A DNA stretch of 64,000 nucleotides, taken from Aplectana chamaeleonis (lineage: Eukaryota; Nematoda; Chromadorea; Rhabditida; Cosmocercidae). Shown one piece after another: positions 22,161 to 33,453 of the stretch (positions within the stretch are counted from its first letter, which is position 1; the number at the start of each line of letters is the position of its first letter). The notes under the pieces are model-generated. The model was not told the origin of the DNA and did not search any database. It saw only the letters and a list, made by a program, of their open reading frames with translations. The DNA lies in NCBI GenBank assembly GCA_029168955.1, contig JAPDOI010000064.1, forward strand, positions 1,860,001-1,924,000, given 5' to 3'. Both the position numbers and the translations under genes were made by a program.

Positions 22161-22768
22161 TCAAAAAGGGGTCTTCCAAGCGAAAGAGATTTGGTTGGCG
22201 TCAGAAACGTTTCAACAAAAAGGGAACAATAGGTAAGTAGATTGAGGAGAGTCTACAAAAAGTGAACAATATTCTGATAGAGTAATTTTCTTGGTGAACA
22301 CTTCTTAACAGCGGAAACAAACCGTTGTGGCATTTTACGATGATGAGTTTAGTGTCTTTCGGAAAAGAAAGACTTCTATTCGTTTAACGAGATTTTACGG
22401 AATTACTCTTGCTTAATGCTGTATTTCTATTTTATTGTTTTGCTTCTCCTTACAGCAAGACCTAACCGTCGGTCTAAGTCCTTGCGACGTCATCTTCTAT
22501 TCTGATGATAAGAGTTAGGTTTACATGCACCTACGTTTAAATGGTTCTCGCGTAATCAATACCATTTTTGGAACCACAGAGTGCTTCCGTGTAGAACACC
22601 GCAACGGTTTGTTTTCGCTGTTAAGAAGTGTTCACCAAGAAAATTACTCTCTCAGAATATTGTTCACTTTTTGTAGACTCTCCTCAATCTACTTACCTAT
22701 TGTTCCCTTTTTGTTGGAACGTTTCTGACGCCAACCAAACCTCTTTCGCTTGGAAGACCCCTTTTTGA
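22161..22768. mobile_element. Small Tc1-like element, TA-flanked (608 bp)
   Basis: Flanked by TA on both sides. Inverted ends of about 165 bp start TCAAAAAGGGGTCTTCCAAG and differ at only a few positions between the two sides. The middle keeps a trace of transposase on + (VIFYSDDKS near 22,490, like the VIFSDE region of Tc1-type transposases). It is non-autonomous and, given the near-identical arms, fairly recent. Confidence 0.8.
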
Positions 22769-22919
22769 TAGAATTGTTCACTTTTTATTGATATTACGAA
22801 GTAATATCTATGAAAAAATCTTCTATATTTTTCAAATAGCATGGATTGCTATAATAATCAGTAAGCGACAAACTTGTTGCGCACGCTACAAATGAAGCGC
22901 TTCTCACTTCCCACGACGT

Positions 22920-23852
22920 CCTAATGACGTCATCAAATGCCCTATGTACTTTGCATGACACCCTGTTGACGTCATCAGATGCCCTATGTACTTTGCATGA
23001 CACCCTGATGACGTCATCAGGTGCCCTATGTGCTTTAGATGACACCCTGATAACGTCATCAGATGCCCTATGTACTTTAGATGACGCCCTGATAACGTCA
23101 TCAGATGACCTATGTACTTTACATAACATCCTGATGACGTCATCAGATGGCCTATGTACTTTACATGACACCATGATGACGTCATCAGATGCACTATGTA
23201 CTTTACATGACATCCTGATGACGTCATCAGATGCCCTATGTACTTTACATGACATCCTGATGACGTCATCAGATGCCCTATGTACTTTAGATGACACCCT
23301 GATAACGTCATCAGATGCCCTATGTACTTTAGATGACACCCTGATGATGTCATCAGATGCCCTATGTACTTTACATGACATCCTGATGACGTCATCAGAT
23401 GCCCTGTGTACTTTACATGACACCCTGATGACGTCATCGGATGCCCTATGTACTTTAGATGATCCTGAGGACATCATCAGATGCACTATGTACTTAACAT
23501 GACACCCTGATGACGTCATCAGATGCCCTATGTACTTTGCATGACACCCTGATGACGTCATCAGATGCCCTATGTACTTTACATGACACCCTGATGACGT
23601 CATCAGATGCCCTATGTACTTTAGATGACACCTGATGACGTCATCAGATGCCTTTGTCCTGATGACGTCATCAGATGCCCTATGTACTTTACATGACAAC
23701 CCATGACTGTCATCAGATGCCCTATGTACTTTACATGACATCCTGATGACGTCATCAGATGCCCTATGTACTTTAGATGACACCCCGATGGCGTCATCAG
23801 ATGCACTATGTACTTTACATGACATCCTGATGACGTCATCAGATGCCCTATA
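22920..23852. repeat. 42-bp satellite with TGATGACGTCATCA
   Basis: About 22 head-to-tail copies of a 42-bp unit: a 14-bp palindrome TGATGACGTCATCA (often TGATAACGTCATCA), then GATGCCCTATGTACTTTACA and TGACACCC. The core TGACGTCA is the full CRE/ATF octamer. One unit near 23,655 is shortened and one near 23,463 is altered. Because 42 is a multiple of three, long frames stay open on both strands (up to 368 codons on minus). They are 14-residue repeats (ASDDVIR...) and not genes. Confidence 0.95.
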
Positions 23853-26800
23853 TATCGAAAAGTACAGCCTACGACGTGTTTTAGCGAGTTGATCTACCAA
23901 CTGATAATATCACATGATATGATACGCAGTAAGGAGTAAAGTAGTTGTTGTGAAACAGTAAGTAACAAACTTGTTAGTCACTTTCTCTGTCCCTCCCCAT
24001 CGAAAAGTACAGCCTACGACGTGTTTTAGCGAGTTAATCTACCAACTGATAATATCACATGATATGATAAGCAGTAAGAAGTAAAGTAGTTGTTGTGAAA
24101 CAGTAAGTAACAAACTTGTTAGTCACCTTCCCTGTCCCTTCCCATCGAAAAGTAAAGCCTGCGACGTGTTTTAGCGAGTTGATCTACCAACTGATAATAT
24201 CACATGATATGATAAGCAGTAAGAAGTAAAGTAGTGAATGTGAAACAGTAAGAAACAAACTTGTTAGTCACTTTCTCTGTCCCTCCCCATCGAAAGGTAC
24301 AGCCTACGACGTGTTTTAGGGAGTTGATCTACCAACTGATAATATCACATGATATGATAAGCAGTAAGAAGTAAAGTAGTTGTTGTGAAACAGTAAGTAA
24401 CAAACTTGCTAGTCACTTTCTCTGTCCCTCCCCATCGAAAAGTACAGCCTACGACGTGTTTTAGCGAGTTGATCTACCAGCTGATAATATCACATGATAT
24501 GATAAGCAGTAAGAAGTAAAGTAGTTGTTGTGAAACAGTAAGTAACAAACTTGTTAGTCACTTTCTCTGTCCCTCCCCATCGAAAAGTACAGCCTACGAC
24601 GTGTTTTAGCGAGTTGATCTAACAACTGATAATATCACATGATATGGTAAGCAGTAAGAAGTAAAGTAGTTGTTGTGAAACAGTAAGTAACAAACTTGTT
24701 AGTCACTTTCTCTGTCCTTCCCCATCGCAAAGTACAGCCTACGACGTGTTTTAGCGAGTTGATCTACCAACTGATAATATCACATGATATGATAAGCAGT
24801 AAGAAGTAAAGTAGTTGTTGTGAAACAGTAGGTAACAAACTTGTTAGTCACTTTCTCTGTCCCTCCCCATCGAAAAGTACAGCCTACGACGTGTTTTAGA
24901 GAGTAGATCTAACAACTGATAATATCATATGATATGATAAGCAGTAAGAAGTAAAATAGTTGTTGTGAAACAGTAAGTAACAAACTTGTTAGTCACTTTC
25001 TCTGTCCCTCCCCATCGAAAAGTACAGCCTACGACGTGTTTTAGCGAGTTGATCTACCAACTGATAATATCACATGATATGATAAGCAGTAAGAAGTAAA
25101 GTAGTTGTTGTGAAACAGTAGGTAACAAACTTGTTAGTCACTTTCTCTGTCCCTCCCCATCGAAAGTACAGCCTACGACGTGTTTTAGCGAGTTGATCTA
25201 CCAACTGATAATATCACATGATATGATAAGCAGTAAAGTAAAGTAGTTGTTGTGAAACAGTAGGTAACAACCTTGTTAGTCACTTTCTCTGTCCCTCCCC
25301 ATCGAAAAGTACATCCTACGACGTGTTTTAGCGAGTTGATCTACCAACTGATAATATCACATGATATGATAAGCAGTAAGAAGTAAAGTAGTGAATGTGA
25401 AACAGTAAGTAACAAACTTGTTAGTCACTTTCTCTGTCCCTCCCCATCGAAAAAAAAACAGCCTACGACATGTTTCAGCGAGTTGATCTACCAGCTGATA
25501 ATATCACATGATATGATAAGCAGTAAGAAGTAAAGTAGTTGTTGTGAAACAGTAAGTAACAAACTTGTGAGTCACTTTCCCTGTCCCTCCCCATCGAAAA
25601 GTACAGCCTACGACGTGTTTTAGCGAGTTGATCTACCAACTGATAATATCACATGATATGATAAGCAGTAAGAAGTAAAGTAGTTGTTGTGAAATATTAA
25701 GTAACAAACTTGTTAGTCACTTTCCCTGTCCCTCCCCATCGAAAAGTGCAGCCTACGACGTGTTTTAGCCAGTTGATCTACCAACTGATAATATCACATG
25801 ATATGATAAGCAGTAAGAAGTAAAGTAGTTGTTGTGAAATAGTAAGTAAGAAACTTGTTAGTCACCTTCCCTGTCTCTTCCCATCGAAAGTACAGCCTAC
25901 AAGGTTCTAGCGAGTTGATCTACCAGCTGATAATATCACATGATATGATAAGCAGTAAGAAGTAAAGTAGTTGTTGTGAAATAGTAAGTAACAAACTTGT
26001 TAGTCACTTTCTCTGTCCCTCCCCATCGAAAAGTACAGCCTGCGACGTGTTTTAGCGAGTTGATCTACCAGCTGATAATATCACATGACATGATAAGCAG
26101 TAAGAAGTAAAGTAGTTGTTGTGAAATAGTAAGTAACAAAGTTGTTAGTCCTTTTCTGTGTCCCTCCCCATCGAAAAGTACAGCCTACGACGTGGTTTAG
26201 CGAGTTGATCTACCAACTGATAATATCACATGATATGATAAGCAGTAAGAAGTAAAGTAGTGAATGTGAAACAGCAAGAAATCAACTTGTTAGTCACTTT
26301 CTCTGTCTCTCCCCATCGAAAGGTACAGCCTACGACGTGTTTTAGGGAGTTGATCTAACAACTGATAATATCACATGATATGGTAAGCAGTAAGAAGTAA
26401 AGTAGTTGTTGTGAAATAGTAAGTAAGAAACTTGTTAGTCACCTTCCCTGTCTCTTCCCATCGAAAGGACAGCCTACAAGGTTTTAGCGAGTTGATCTAC
26501 CAGCTGATAATATCACATGATATGATAAGCAGTAAGAAGTAAAGTAGTTGTTGTGAAATAGTAAGTAACAAACTTGTTAGTCACTTTCTCTGTCCCTCCC
26601 CATCGAAAAGTACAGCCTGCGACGTGTTTTAGCGAGTTGATCTACCAGCTGATAATATCACATGATATGATAAGCAGTAAGAAGTAAAGTAGTTGTTGTG
26701 AAATAGTAAGTAACAAACTTGTTAGTCCTTTTCTCTGTCCCTCCCCATCGAAAAGTACAGCCTGCGACGTGCTTTAGCGAGTTGATCTACCAACTGATAA

Positions 26801-27290
26801 TATCACATGATATGATAAGCAGTAAGAAGTAAAGTAGTGAATGTGAAACAGTAAGTAACAAACTTGTTAGTCACTTCCCCTGTCCCTTCCCATCGAAAAG
26901 TACAGCCTGCGACGTGTTTTAGCGATTTGATCAACCAACTGATAATATCACATGATATGATAAGCAGTAAGAAGTAAAGTAGTTAACGTGAAACAGTAAC
27001 TAACAAACTTGTTAGTCACTTCCCCTGTCCCTCCCCATCGAAAAGTACAGCTTACAACGTGTTTCAGTGATTTGATCCACCAACTGATAATATCACTTGA
27101 TATGATAAGCAGTAAGAAGTAAAGTAGTTAATGTGAAACAGTAACTGACAAACTTGTTAGTCACTTCCCCTGTCCCTCCCCATCGAAAAGTACAGCCTAC
27201 GACGTGTTTTAGCGAGTTGATCTACCGACTGATAATATCACTTGATATGATAAGTAGTAAAGGGTGAAGTAGTTAATGTAAAAGTAAGTG
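23853..27290. repeat. 145-bp satellite array
   Basis: About 24 tandem copies of a ~145-bp unit beginning ATCGAAAAGTACAGCCTACG. It runs through ACTGATAATATCACATGATA and AACAAACTTGTTAGTCAC and ends TCTGTCCCTCCCC. Copies are mostly over 90% alike, with small indels and recurrent variants (GTTGTTGTGAAA or GAATGTGAAA). Units are more diverged towards 27,000-27,290. A partial unit (CAGTAAGCGACAAACTTGTT) also lies at 22,860, before the 42-bp array, so the short satellite sits within the long one. No gene. Confidence 0.95.
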
Positions 27291-27637
27291 AGTAAGTAAT
27301 CATATCTGTCCTTATACCTACCTGCCCAACTGATCGCCTGGCAGTGGCCACTGGCAGTGGCTAGTGGCAGGAACAAGGAACGAGGAACAGGACACGAGGG
27401 ACGCGTTACAAGAAAAAACGCGAATTTTCGCTAAGCTTCCGCCGATCTAACTTTGTTAATTTTCAATCGATTTGGCTCAAATTTTGTCAGCGGGTGTCTT
27501 TTAGACTCTCTCACTTCTATGCAGAAGGAAATCTCTAGAAAATTTGTTTTACAGGTTTTATTAACTACTTTACCAAAATCTAAGTGATCACAAGTGCCAG
27601 GCAAAACCAGACCTCTCCAGCCGCTTCGCGGCTGGAG
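27291..27637. other. Junction between satellite and non-LTR copy A
   Basis: Short GGCAGTGG repeats occur near 27,340-27,370. A hairpin CCAGCCGCTTCGCGGCTGG lies at about 27,618-27,636, just before recognisable retrotransposon sequence starts. No gene and no clear target duplication for copy A. Confidence 0.4.
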
Positions 27638-30295
27638 CGATTCCCTCTCATCATTAGTTGTTTTCGCGGGCGACTTTAACGCCCACACCTTCTGCTCGTC
27701 CCTTGGTTCAGATGCTAGAGGAGAAGAAGTCGAAGAATGGGCTGAGGAGTGCGACCTGGTCATCTTAAACGATGATCAGCCCACTCGCCTCCCTGCCAAC
27801 GGCCAATCTTCTAGCCCAGACATAACTCTAGTCTCTTCCAACCTTTCCAACGCTTGCTCATGGTCTACCTCAACAACATTGTCTAGTGATCATGTTCCCG
27901 TCTTTGTGCACATCGATCTCTCAAATTCTCTTGCTCCTTATTCCGGTGTTCGTCAACGTTCTTATCTCAATTTAGGCCAAGCAGACTGGTGCCTGTTCAG
28001 TGAGGTTGCGCTACGCCTAGCGGCTGATTATCCGTGGAACGGCAATGTGCACCCAAAGGAGCACCACCTATTTGATGTAATCCGCTGGGCCATGAAGGCG
28101 GCTATCCCTATTGGTCGAGCTAAGACGTTCTATCCAAACGTCACCAGCGAAATTCTTCAGAAAATCAGGACTAGAGATGCCAGAAGAGCAGTTGACCATT
28201 TAGACCCTGTCGTCACCCAGCTGGATGGTGAGATCAGAAAAGATCTCGACCAGCACAAGAAAGAACACTGGGAAAAGTTCACAGAACGGTTGAATTTCAA
28301 GACGGACAGTGGAGCTACTTGGAAGGTGCTTCGGAAGCTATCGGGAAAGAGCTCGCCAGCCACCGTCTCCACTATTGAGTTTGGTAATAAAGTTTTCAAA
28401 ACAGAAAAGGAAGCCGCCTGCTCTCTCGGTAAAAGTTTCTTTGTCACGAGTACAAGGCGAGGTCCGCAGAAGAGAGTGACAGTAAGAAAGCTGTGTCGCC
28501 TCCCGCTCATGAGTACGGCCTAAGCGTACACTGTGGCGCACGTAGAGAAGATCATGAAGGACATGCGGAATTCCAAAGCTGTCGGTCCCGACGGCATTTG
28601 TCCTGCTGTACTGAAGAAAATGCCGACTTGCACTATTCCGCAAAACTGGAAGACAGCCAACGTCATCCCGTTGCCCAAGCCTGGCAAACCTCAGTCATCA
28701 GTAAAGGGATATCGTCCCATTAGCTTGATGTCAACTTTGGCTAAGGTAACCGAAAAGCTCATTGTCAAGGATCTAGCGGAGCACAACGAGAAGCAGTTGT
28801 TTCAACATTGGTTCAGAAGGCTACATTCCACAACTAAGGCGTTGCTAGAAATTACCAGCTATGCTATCGACGGGTTCAACTTTAACAAGCAATTGAGAAC
28901 TGTAGCTGTTGCGTTGGATCTCACCAAGACATTTGATACGGTTAACCTTGGAGTCCTGTCAAGCAACATACTGGAGTCGTCAATATCATCTTGGCAGAAG
29001 CGCTGGATATCGACCTTTATTAAAGGTCGGCAGGCCAGAGTCATGTTTCAGAACCATGTCTCCAACAATATTCCTATGGCAGCTGGAGTCCCTCAGGGCG
29101 GGGTTCTATCGCCAGCCCTCTTCAGTCTGTACCTCGGAGATATTCCTGAGCCTCCACAGGACATCAAGGTCGTCGCGTATGCTGATGACATAACAATCAT
29201 GTGTCGAGATCGAGACTTACAGGTGGCCGCCAATAAGATCAACGAGTACCTGATCACACTGAAGAGCTTTTGCGACCGCAAGATGCTACGGATCTCTGCA
29301 GCCAAGTCTTCAGTGTCCGTTCTTACGACGGGCCCATCCGAGCACAGCGCTCATCCGGATGTCGTGTGGGATGTAGACCGTTTGCCTGCTGCCCGCTTTC
29401 CCAAACTGCTCGGTCTTGTGGTCGATCCGTCACTCAAGTTTCATGAGAATACCGAGCAGAAGCAGGCAGTCGTCAGAGCTAAGCTCAATGTTCTCAGGGC
29501 CCTGGGCGGCATTTCGTGGGGAAGCAGCAAGGAGAATATACTCACAACGTATAAGGCAATTCTTCAGCCCGCCCTGGAGTACGCCTCACCGGTATGGCAG
29601 CATCTTGTCTCAGAATCCTCCTGGACAAAGATGCGACGAGTACAAAATGCTGCTCTCCGTATCGTCACCGGGTGTGCAAGAAGTTCCCCAATCGAGCACC
29701 TGCATGCTGAGACCCATCTACTACCAGTGAAGGAGCACTGTCAGCTCCAGGCCCAGCGATTCCGCATTAACATTATAAAACAGCCAAACCACCCGTCGTG
29801 GAGAGTGCTAAACCCCGTTAGAGAGAGAAATATAAGAAAGCCATTCGCCGATGCTCCAAACAAAGTCAATTTGCAAAGATGGCACGACTCACAGCAAGAA
29901 CGACTCCGTCTTTTGCGCGAGGAGCACACCAAGTTCTTACGGTGTCATCTTGTGAAGGCGGCCATAAATCCTATACTAGGAGATATACCGCCCCACCCCC
30001 CGTCTGCACCTCAGAGTCTCAACTCGGAAGAAGGGCAAGATGCACGCTCGCATCATTACGCTGTGGTCACTCTACAATGCTAATGTCCTATGTCAACAAG
30101 ACTGACAGCAGCAACTCTGATGTGTGCCCGGACTGCGGTACCATCCGCCATGATACCGCACATTTATTCAACTGTCCGGGGAGACCTACCACGCTGACAC
30201 CAATGGACCTATGCACGATTCCACTACTGGTCGCCCAGTTCCTCCGCCTATGACAAAACCCTCTATGTGGCTGCAAAGAAGAAGAAGCCCTGCCC
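27638..30295 (+). mobile_element. Non-LTR retrotransposon, copy A (5'-truncated)
   Basis: Starts inside the endonuclease domain and ends with a GAAGAAGAAG tail near 30,290, the same 3' end seen inverted in copies B and D. It holds the C-terminal endonuclease, reverse transcriptase and C-terminal zinc motif. Coding damage is light: one nonsense codon and one frameshift. Copy B has GAA at the nonsense position. The 5' truncation is typical of target-primed reverse transcription. I could not find a target duplication. Confidence 0.85.
27654..30250 (+). pseudogene. Endonuclease / reverse transcriptase polyprotein, copy A
   Basis: The partial APE-like endonuclease shows VVFAGDFNAH and, further on, SSDHVPVFVHI. 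The reverse transcriptase follows in the same frame after a TAA at 28,521: VGPDGICPAVLKK, PISLMSTLAKVTEKLI, VALDLTKTFDTVN (motif A), AGVPQGGVLSPALFSLYLGD (motif B) and VAYADDITIM (catalytic motif C, about 29,172-29,200). A thumb region with QPALEYASPVWQ follows. A frameshift in the C run near 29,993 moves the end into another frame, with the zinc motif CPDCGTIRHDTAHLFNC and a stop near 30,253. This is a retrotransposon protein for copying RNA into genomic DNA. It is inactive here because of the stop and the frameshift. Confidence 0.85.
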
Positions 30296-30777
30296 TGATG
30301 GGACCGATTACGAACCTTCAAGGCAGGGTTTGTCCGCAACTATTCTTTCTATCAAAGTCAAGCAGACCGCTGTTCTGAACCTTGATGGTATGGTTTCCGT
30401 ATTATATGTAGTCTAACGCATGGATCAGGCGGCCGACCGTGCGGTGTTGACGGAATCACAGGCCCACGGCGTTTCGATCGCGCGCAGCGATCTACCTTCG
30501 CAGCCCCGTCCGTTCACCAGACTAAATTGATTACGTGAACTCCACGTCCACGGTCAGGTGGTGTTGTGTCGCGACAAAACGGGTGGTGGAGGGGATCGTA
30601 AAATTTTGACGTTACATGCAAATTTTTGGAGAAGGCCGTAAAGTTTCTCATCTAAAATGAAATTTTCTGCAAGTGACTTCTAAAGTCTTGCAATTTTTTG
30701 GGTTGTTAGGGGGGTCGAAACACCGGCGTGGTCCGGCACAATGGCTTTTCAATTTTCGGATTCTATTGCTGCTAGCA
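30296..30777. other. Spacer between copies A and B
   Basis: Unassigned DNA with no exon or complete repeat. It ends in TTGCTGCTAGCATC, part of which is the 12-bp target duplication of copy B. The region 30,535-30,740 has words also found near 9,905-10,290 (TGTGTCGTGACACAACGG-like, GGGTCGAAA), so it may be an old dispersed repeat. Confidence 0.4.
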
Positions 30778-30869
30778 TCTTCTTCTTCTTCTTCTTTGTA
30801 GCCACGTCGAGGGTACTGTCATAGGTTGAGGAACTGGGCGACCAATGATGGACTCGTTCATAGGTCCAT

Positions 30870-33410
30870 TGTGGTCAGCGTGGTTGGTCTCTCCGGACAT
30901 TCAAACAAATGTGCCGTATCGTGGCCATGGCATCCACAGTCTGGGCAAACGTCCGATTTGCTGCTGTCAATCTTGCTAACGTCTGCCATAAGCATAGTAG
31001 AGTGACCACAGCGCAGCGATGTCAGGGTGCATCTGGCCCTCCTTCCGAGTTGAGACTCGGATGTGCAGACCCGGGGCGGCACCACTCCCAGGATGGGATT
31101 TACCGCCGCCTTTTTCAGATGACACCGTACAAACTGTGTGTGCTCCTCGCGCAACAGACGGAGTCGTTCTTGCTGTGAATCGTGCCATCTTTGCAGATTG
31201 ACTTTGCTTGGAGCATCGGCGAATGGCTTTCTGATGCCTCTCTCCCTGACAGGGTTCAGCACTCTCCATGAGGGGTGGTTGAGTTGCTTTATGATATTGA
31301 TAAAAAATTGTTGGGCCTGGAGCTGACAGTGCTCTTTTACTGGTAATAATCGTGTCTCCGCATGCAAGTCCTCGACTGAGGAGCTTCTTGCTTATCCGGT
31401 AGCTATACGAAGTGCGGCATTCTGTTCACGCTGCATTTTGGTCCAGGAGGTTTCTGATACCAAGTGCTGCCACACCGGTGCAGCGTACTTCAGAGCGGGT
31501 TGAAGTATGGCCTTGTATGTCGTGATAATAATTTCCTTGCTACTGCCCCATGATGTACCGCCCAGGGCTCTGAGCACATTAAGCTTCGCTTTGACGACGG
31601 CCTGCTTCTGCTCGGTGTTCTTATGAAACTTGAGCGATGGATCGAGCACCAGACCGAGCAGTATGGGAAAGCGAGCAGCAGGTAATTGATCTCCGTCTTA
31701 CTCGACATGCAGGTGAGCGCTGTGCTCCGATGGATCCGTTGTGAGTACCAATACCGACTATTTGGATGCAGAGATCTTTAGCATTTTGCGGTCGAAAAAA
31801 CTTTTCAGCGTGACCAGGTACTGATTGATCTTGGAGGCGGCCACATTTATATCCTGATCCCTACGCATTATTGTCATATCATCGGCATATGCGACCACCT
31901 TGATATCCTGGGGAGCATAGGCGACCATCTTGATATCCTAGCTCGTCTTTCCTTAGTGAATGCCGCTATCCAGCGCTTTTGCCACGGCGGTATTGAAGAA
32001 TCCTGTAGGTTGCTTGACAGAACTCCATGGTTTACTGCGTCGAATGCCTTGGTGAGATCTAAGGCAACAGCCACAGTTCTCTGTAGCTTCTGGGGGTTGA
32101 ACCCATCAATGGCAAAGCTAGTAATATCCAGCAAAGCTGTCGTGGTGGCATGCAGCCTTCTGAATCCATGCTAAATCACTTGCCTCTCTTTGTGCTCCTT
32201 CAAGTCCTTTACGATCAGTTTTCGGCGACCTCTGCGAAGGTGGACAGCAAGCTAATGGGTCTGTATCCCTTGATTGAAGCCTGAGGTTTCCCCGGCAGGC
32301 AGCGGCACAACGTTAGCTGTCTTCCAGTTCTGTGGAATGGTGCACTATCTGAACGAGGTATTTATCAAATCAACGAGCAGCAGAAGGATTTCATTCGGCA
32401 TCTTCTTCAAGACAGCAGGACATATCCCGTCTGGACCAACCGCTTTTGAATTCCGCATATCTTTTATAATTTTCTAACTTGCGTCGTAGTGAACGCTTCG
32501 GCCGTGCTCATAAACGGGAGGCGGCACAGCTCTCGTACAGTCACTCTATTCTGCGGACCACGCTTTGCACTGGTGATGAAAAAACTTCTGCCGAGCGCAT
32601 AAGCAGCTTCTTTTCCTGATTTGAGTACACCGTTGTCTAATTCGGTTGTGGAGAAGGTAGCGGGCGAGCTCTTACCCGAGAGCTTCCGTAATACCTTCCA
32701 AGTAGCTGCACTGTCCGTCCTGAAATCCAACTGCCCGGTGAACTTTTCCCACTCTTCTTTCTTGTGCCTGCCTAAATTCTTTCTGATCTCATCGTCAAGT
32801 TCAGCAACGACGGGGTCCAGATGGTTGACCGCTCTCCTGGCATCTCTTGTCCTGATCTTATCAAGGATCTCCCTTGTGACATTTTCATAGAAGGTCTTGA
32901 CGCGGCCGACAGCAATAGCCGCTTTCATGGCTCTACGGATCGCGTCAGATGAATGGCACTCTTTCTGGTGCACGTCGCCATTCCACGGGTAATTTGCCGA
33001 CAGGCGAAGCGCGACTTCACTGAAGAGGCTTCAGTCTGCTCGGCCTAAATTAAGATAAGAACGTTGACGAACACCACAATAGGGAGCGAGAGAGTTGGAG
33101 AGATCGATATGGATAAAGACGGGGACATGGTCGCTTGGCAAAGTGGTTGAGGTGGACCACGAGCAAGAGTTAGAGAGGTTGGACGATTAAAGAGATATGT
33201 CTGGGCTGGAATATCGGTCGTTGGTAGGGAGACGAGTGGGCTGATCATCGTTTAAGATGACCAGGTCACACTCCTCTGCCCATTCTTCGACGTCATTTCC
33301 TCTAGCGTCAGAATCAAGTGACGAGCAAAATGTGTGAGCATTGAAATCGCCCGCGAAGACAACTGAGGATGAGAGGGAGCAGTCGTTTAGCTGCTTAAGT
33401 AGAGGAACAG
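30870..33410 (-). pseudogene. Endonuclease / reverse transcriptase remains (copy B)
   Basis: From right to left on minus: VVFAGDFNAHTFCSSL near 33,360 (endonuclease), a frameshift near 33,050, and KECHSSDAIRRAMKAAIAVG. At 32,134-31,880 VALDLTKAFDAVNHGVLS (motif A) runs into a deletion that removes the PQGGVLSP block. VAYADDMTIM (motif C) is present near 31,890. The thumb and C-terminal part follow, ending in CPDCGCHGHDTAHLFEC and PTTLTTMDL near 30,860. Loss of motif B makes this copy inactive. Confidence 0.8.
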
Positions 33411-33453
33411 GATCGTAAGATGGGGGGCATGAGGTAGTGGGTGGAATATATAT

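Noticed and set aside
22794..23900. Long frames of 368, 192 and 177 codons on both strands
   Set aside because: They lie in the 42-bp satellite. Since 42 is a multiple of three, any frame without a stop in one unit stays open. The proteins are 14-residue repeats on both strands.
22920..27290. Possible CRISPR array
   Set aside because: Units are contiguous with no unique spacers, there are no cas genes, and the DNA is eukaryotic. These are satellites.
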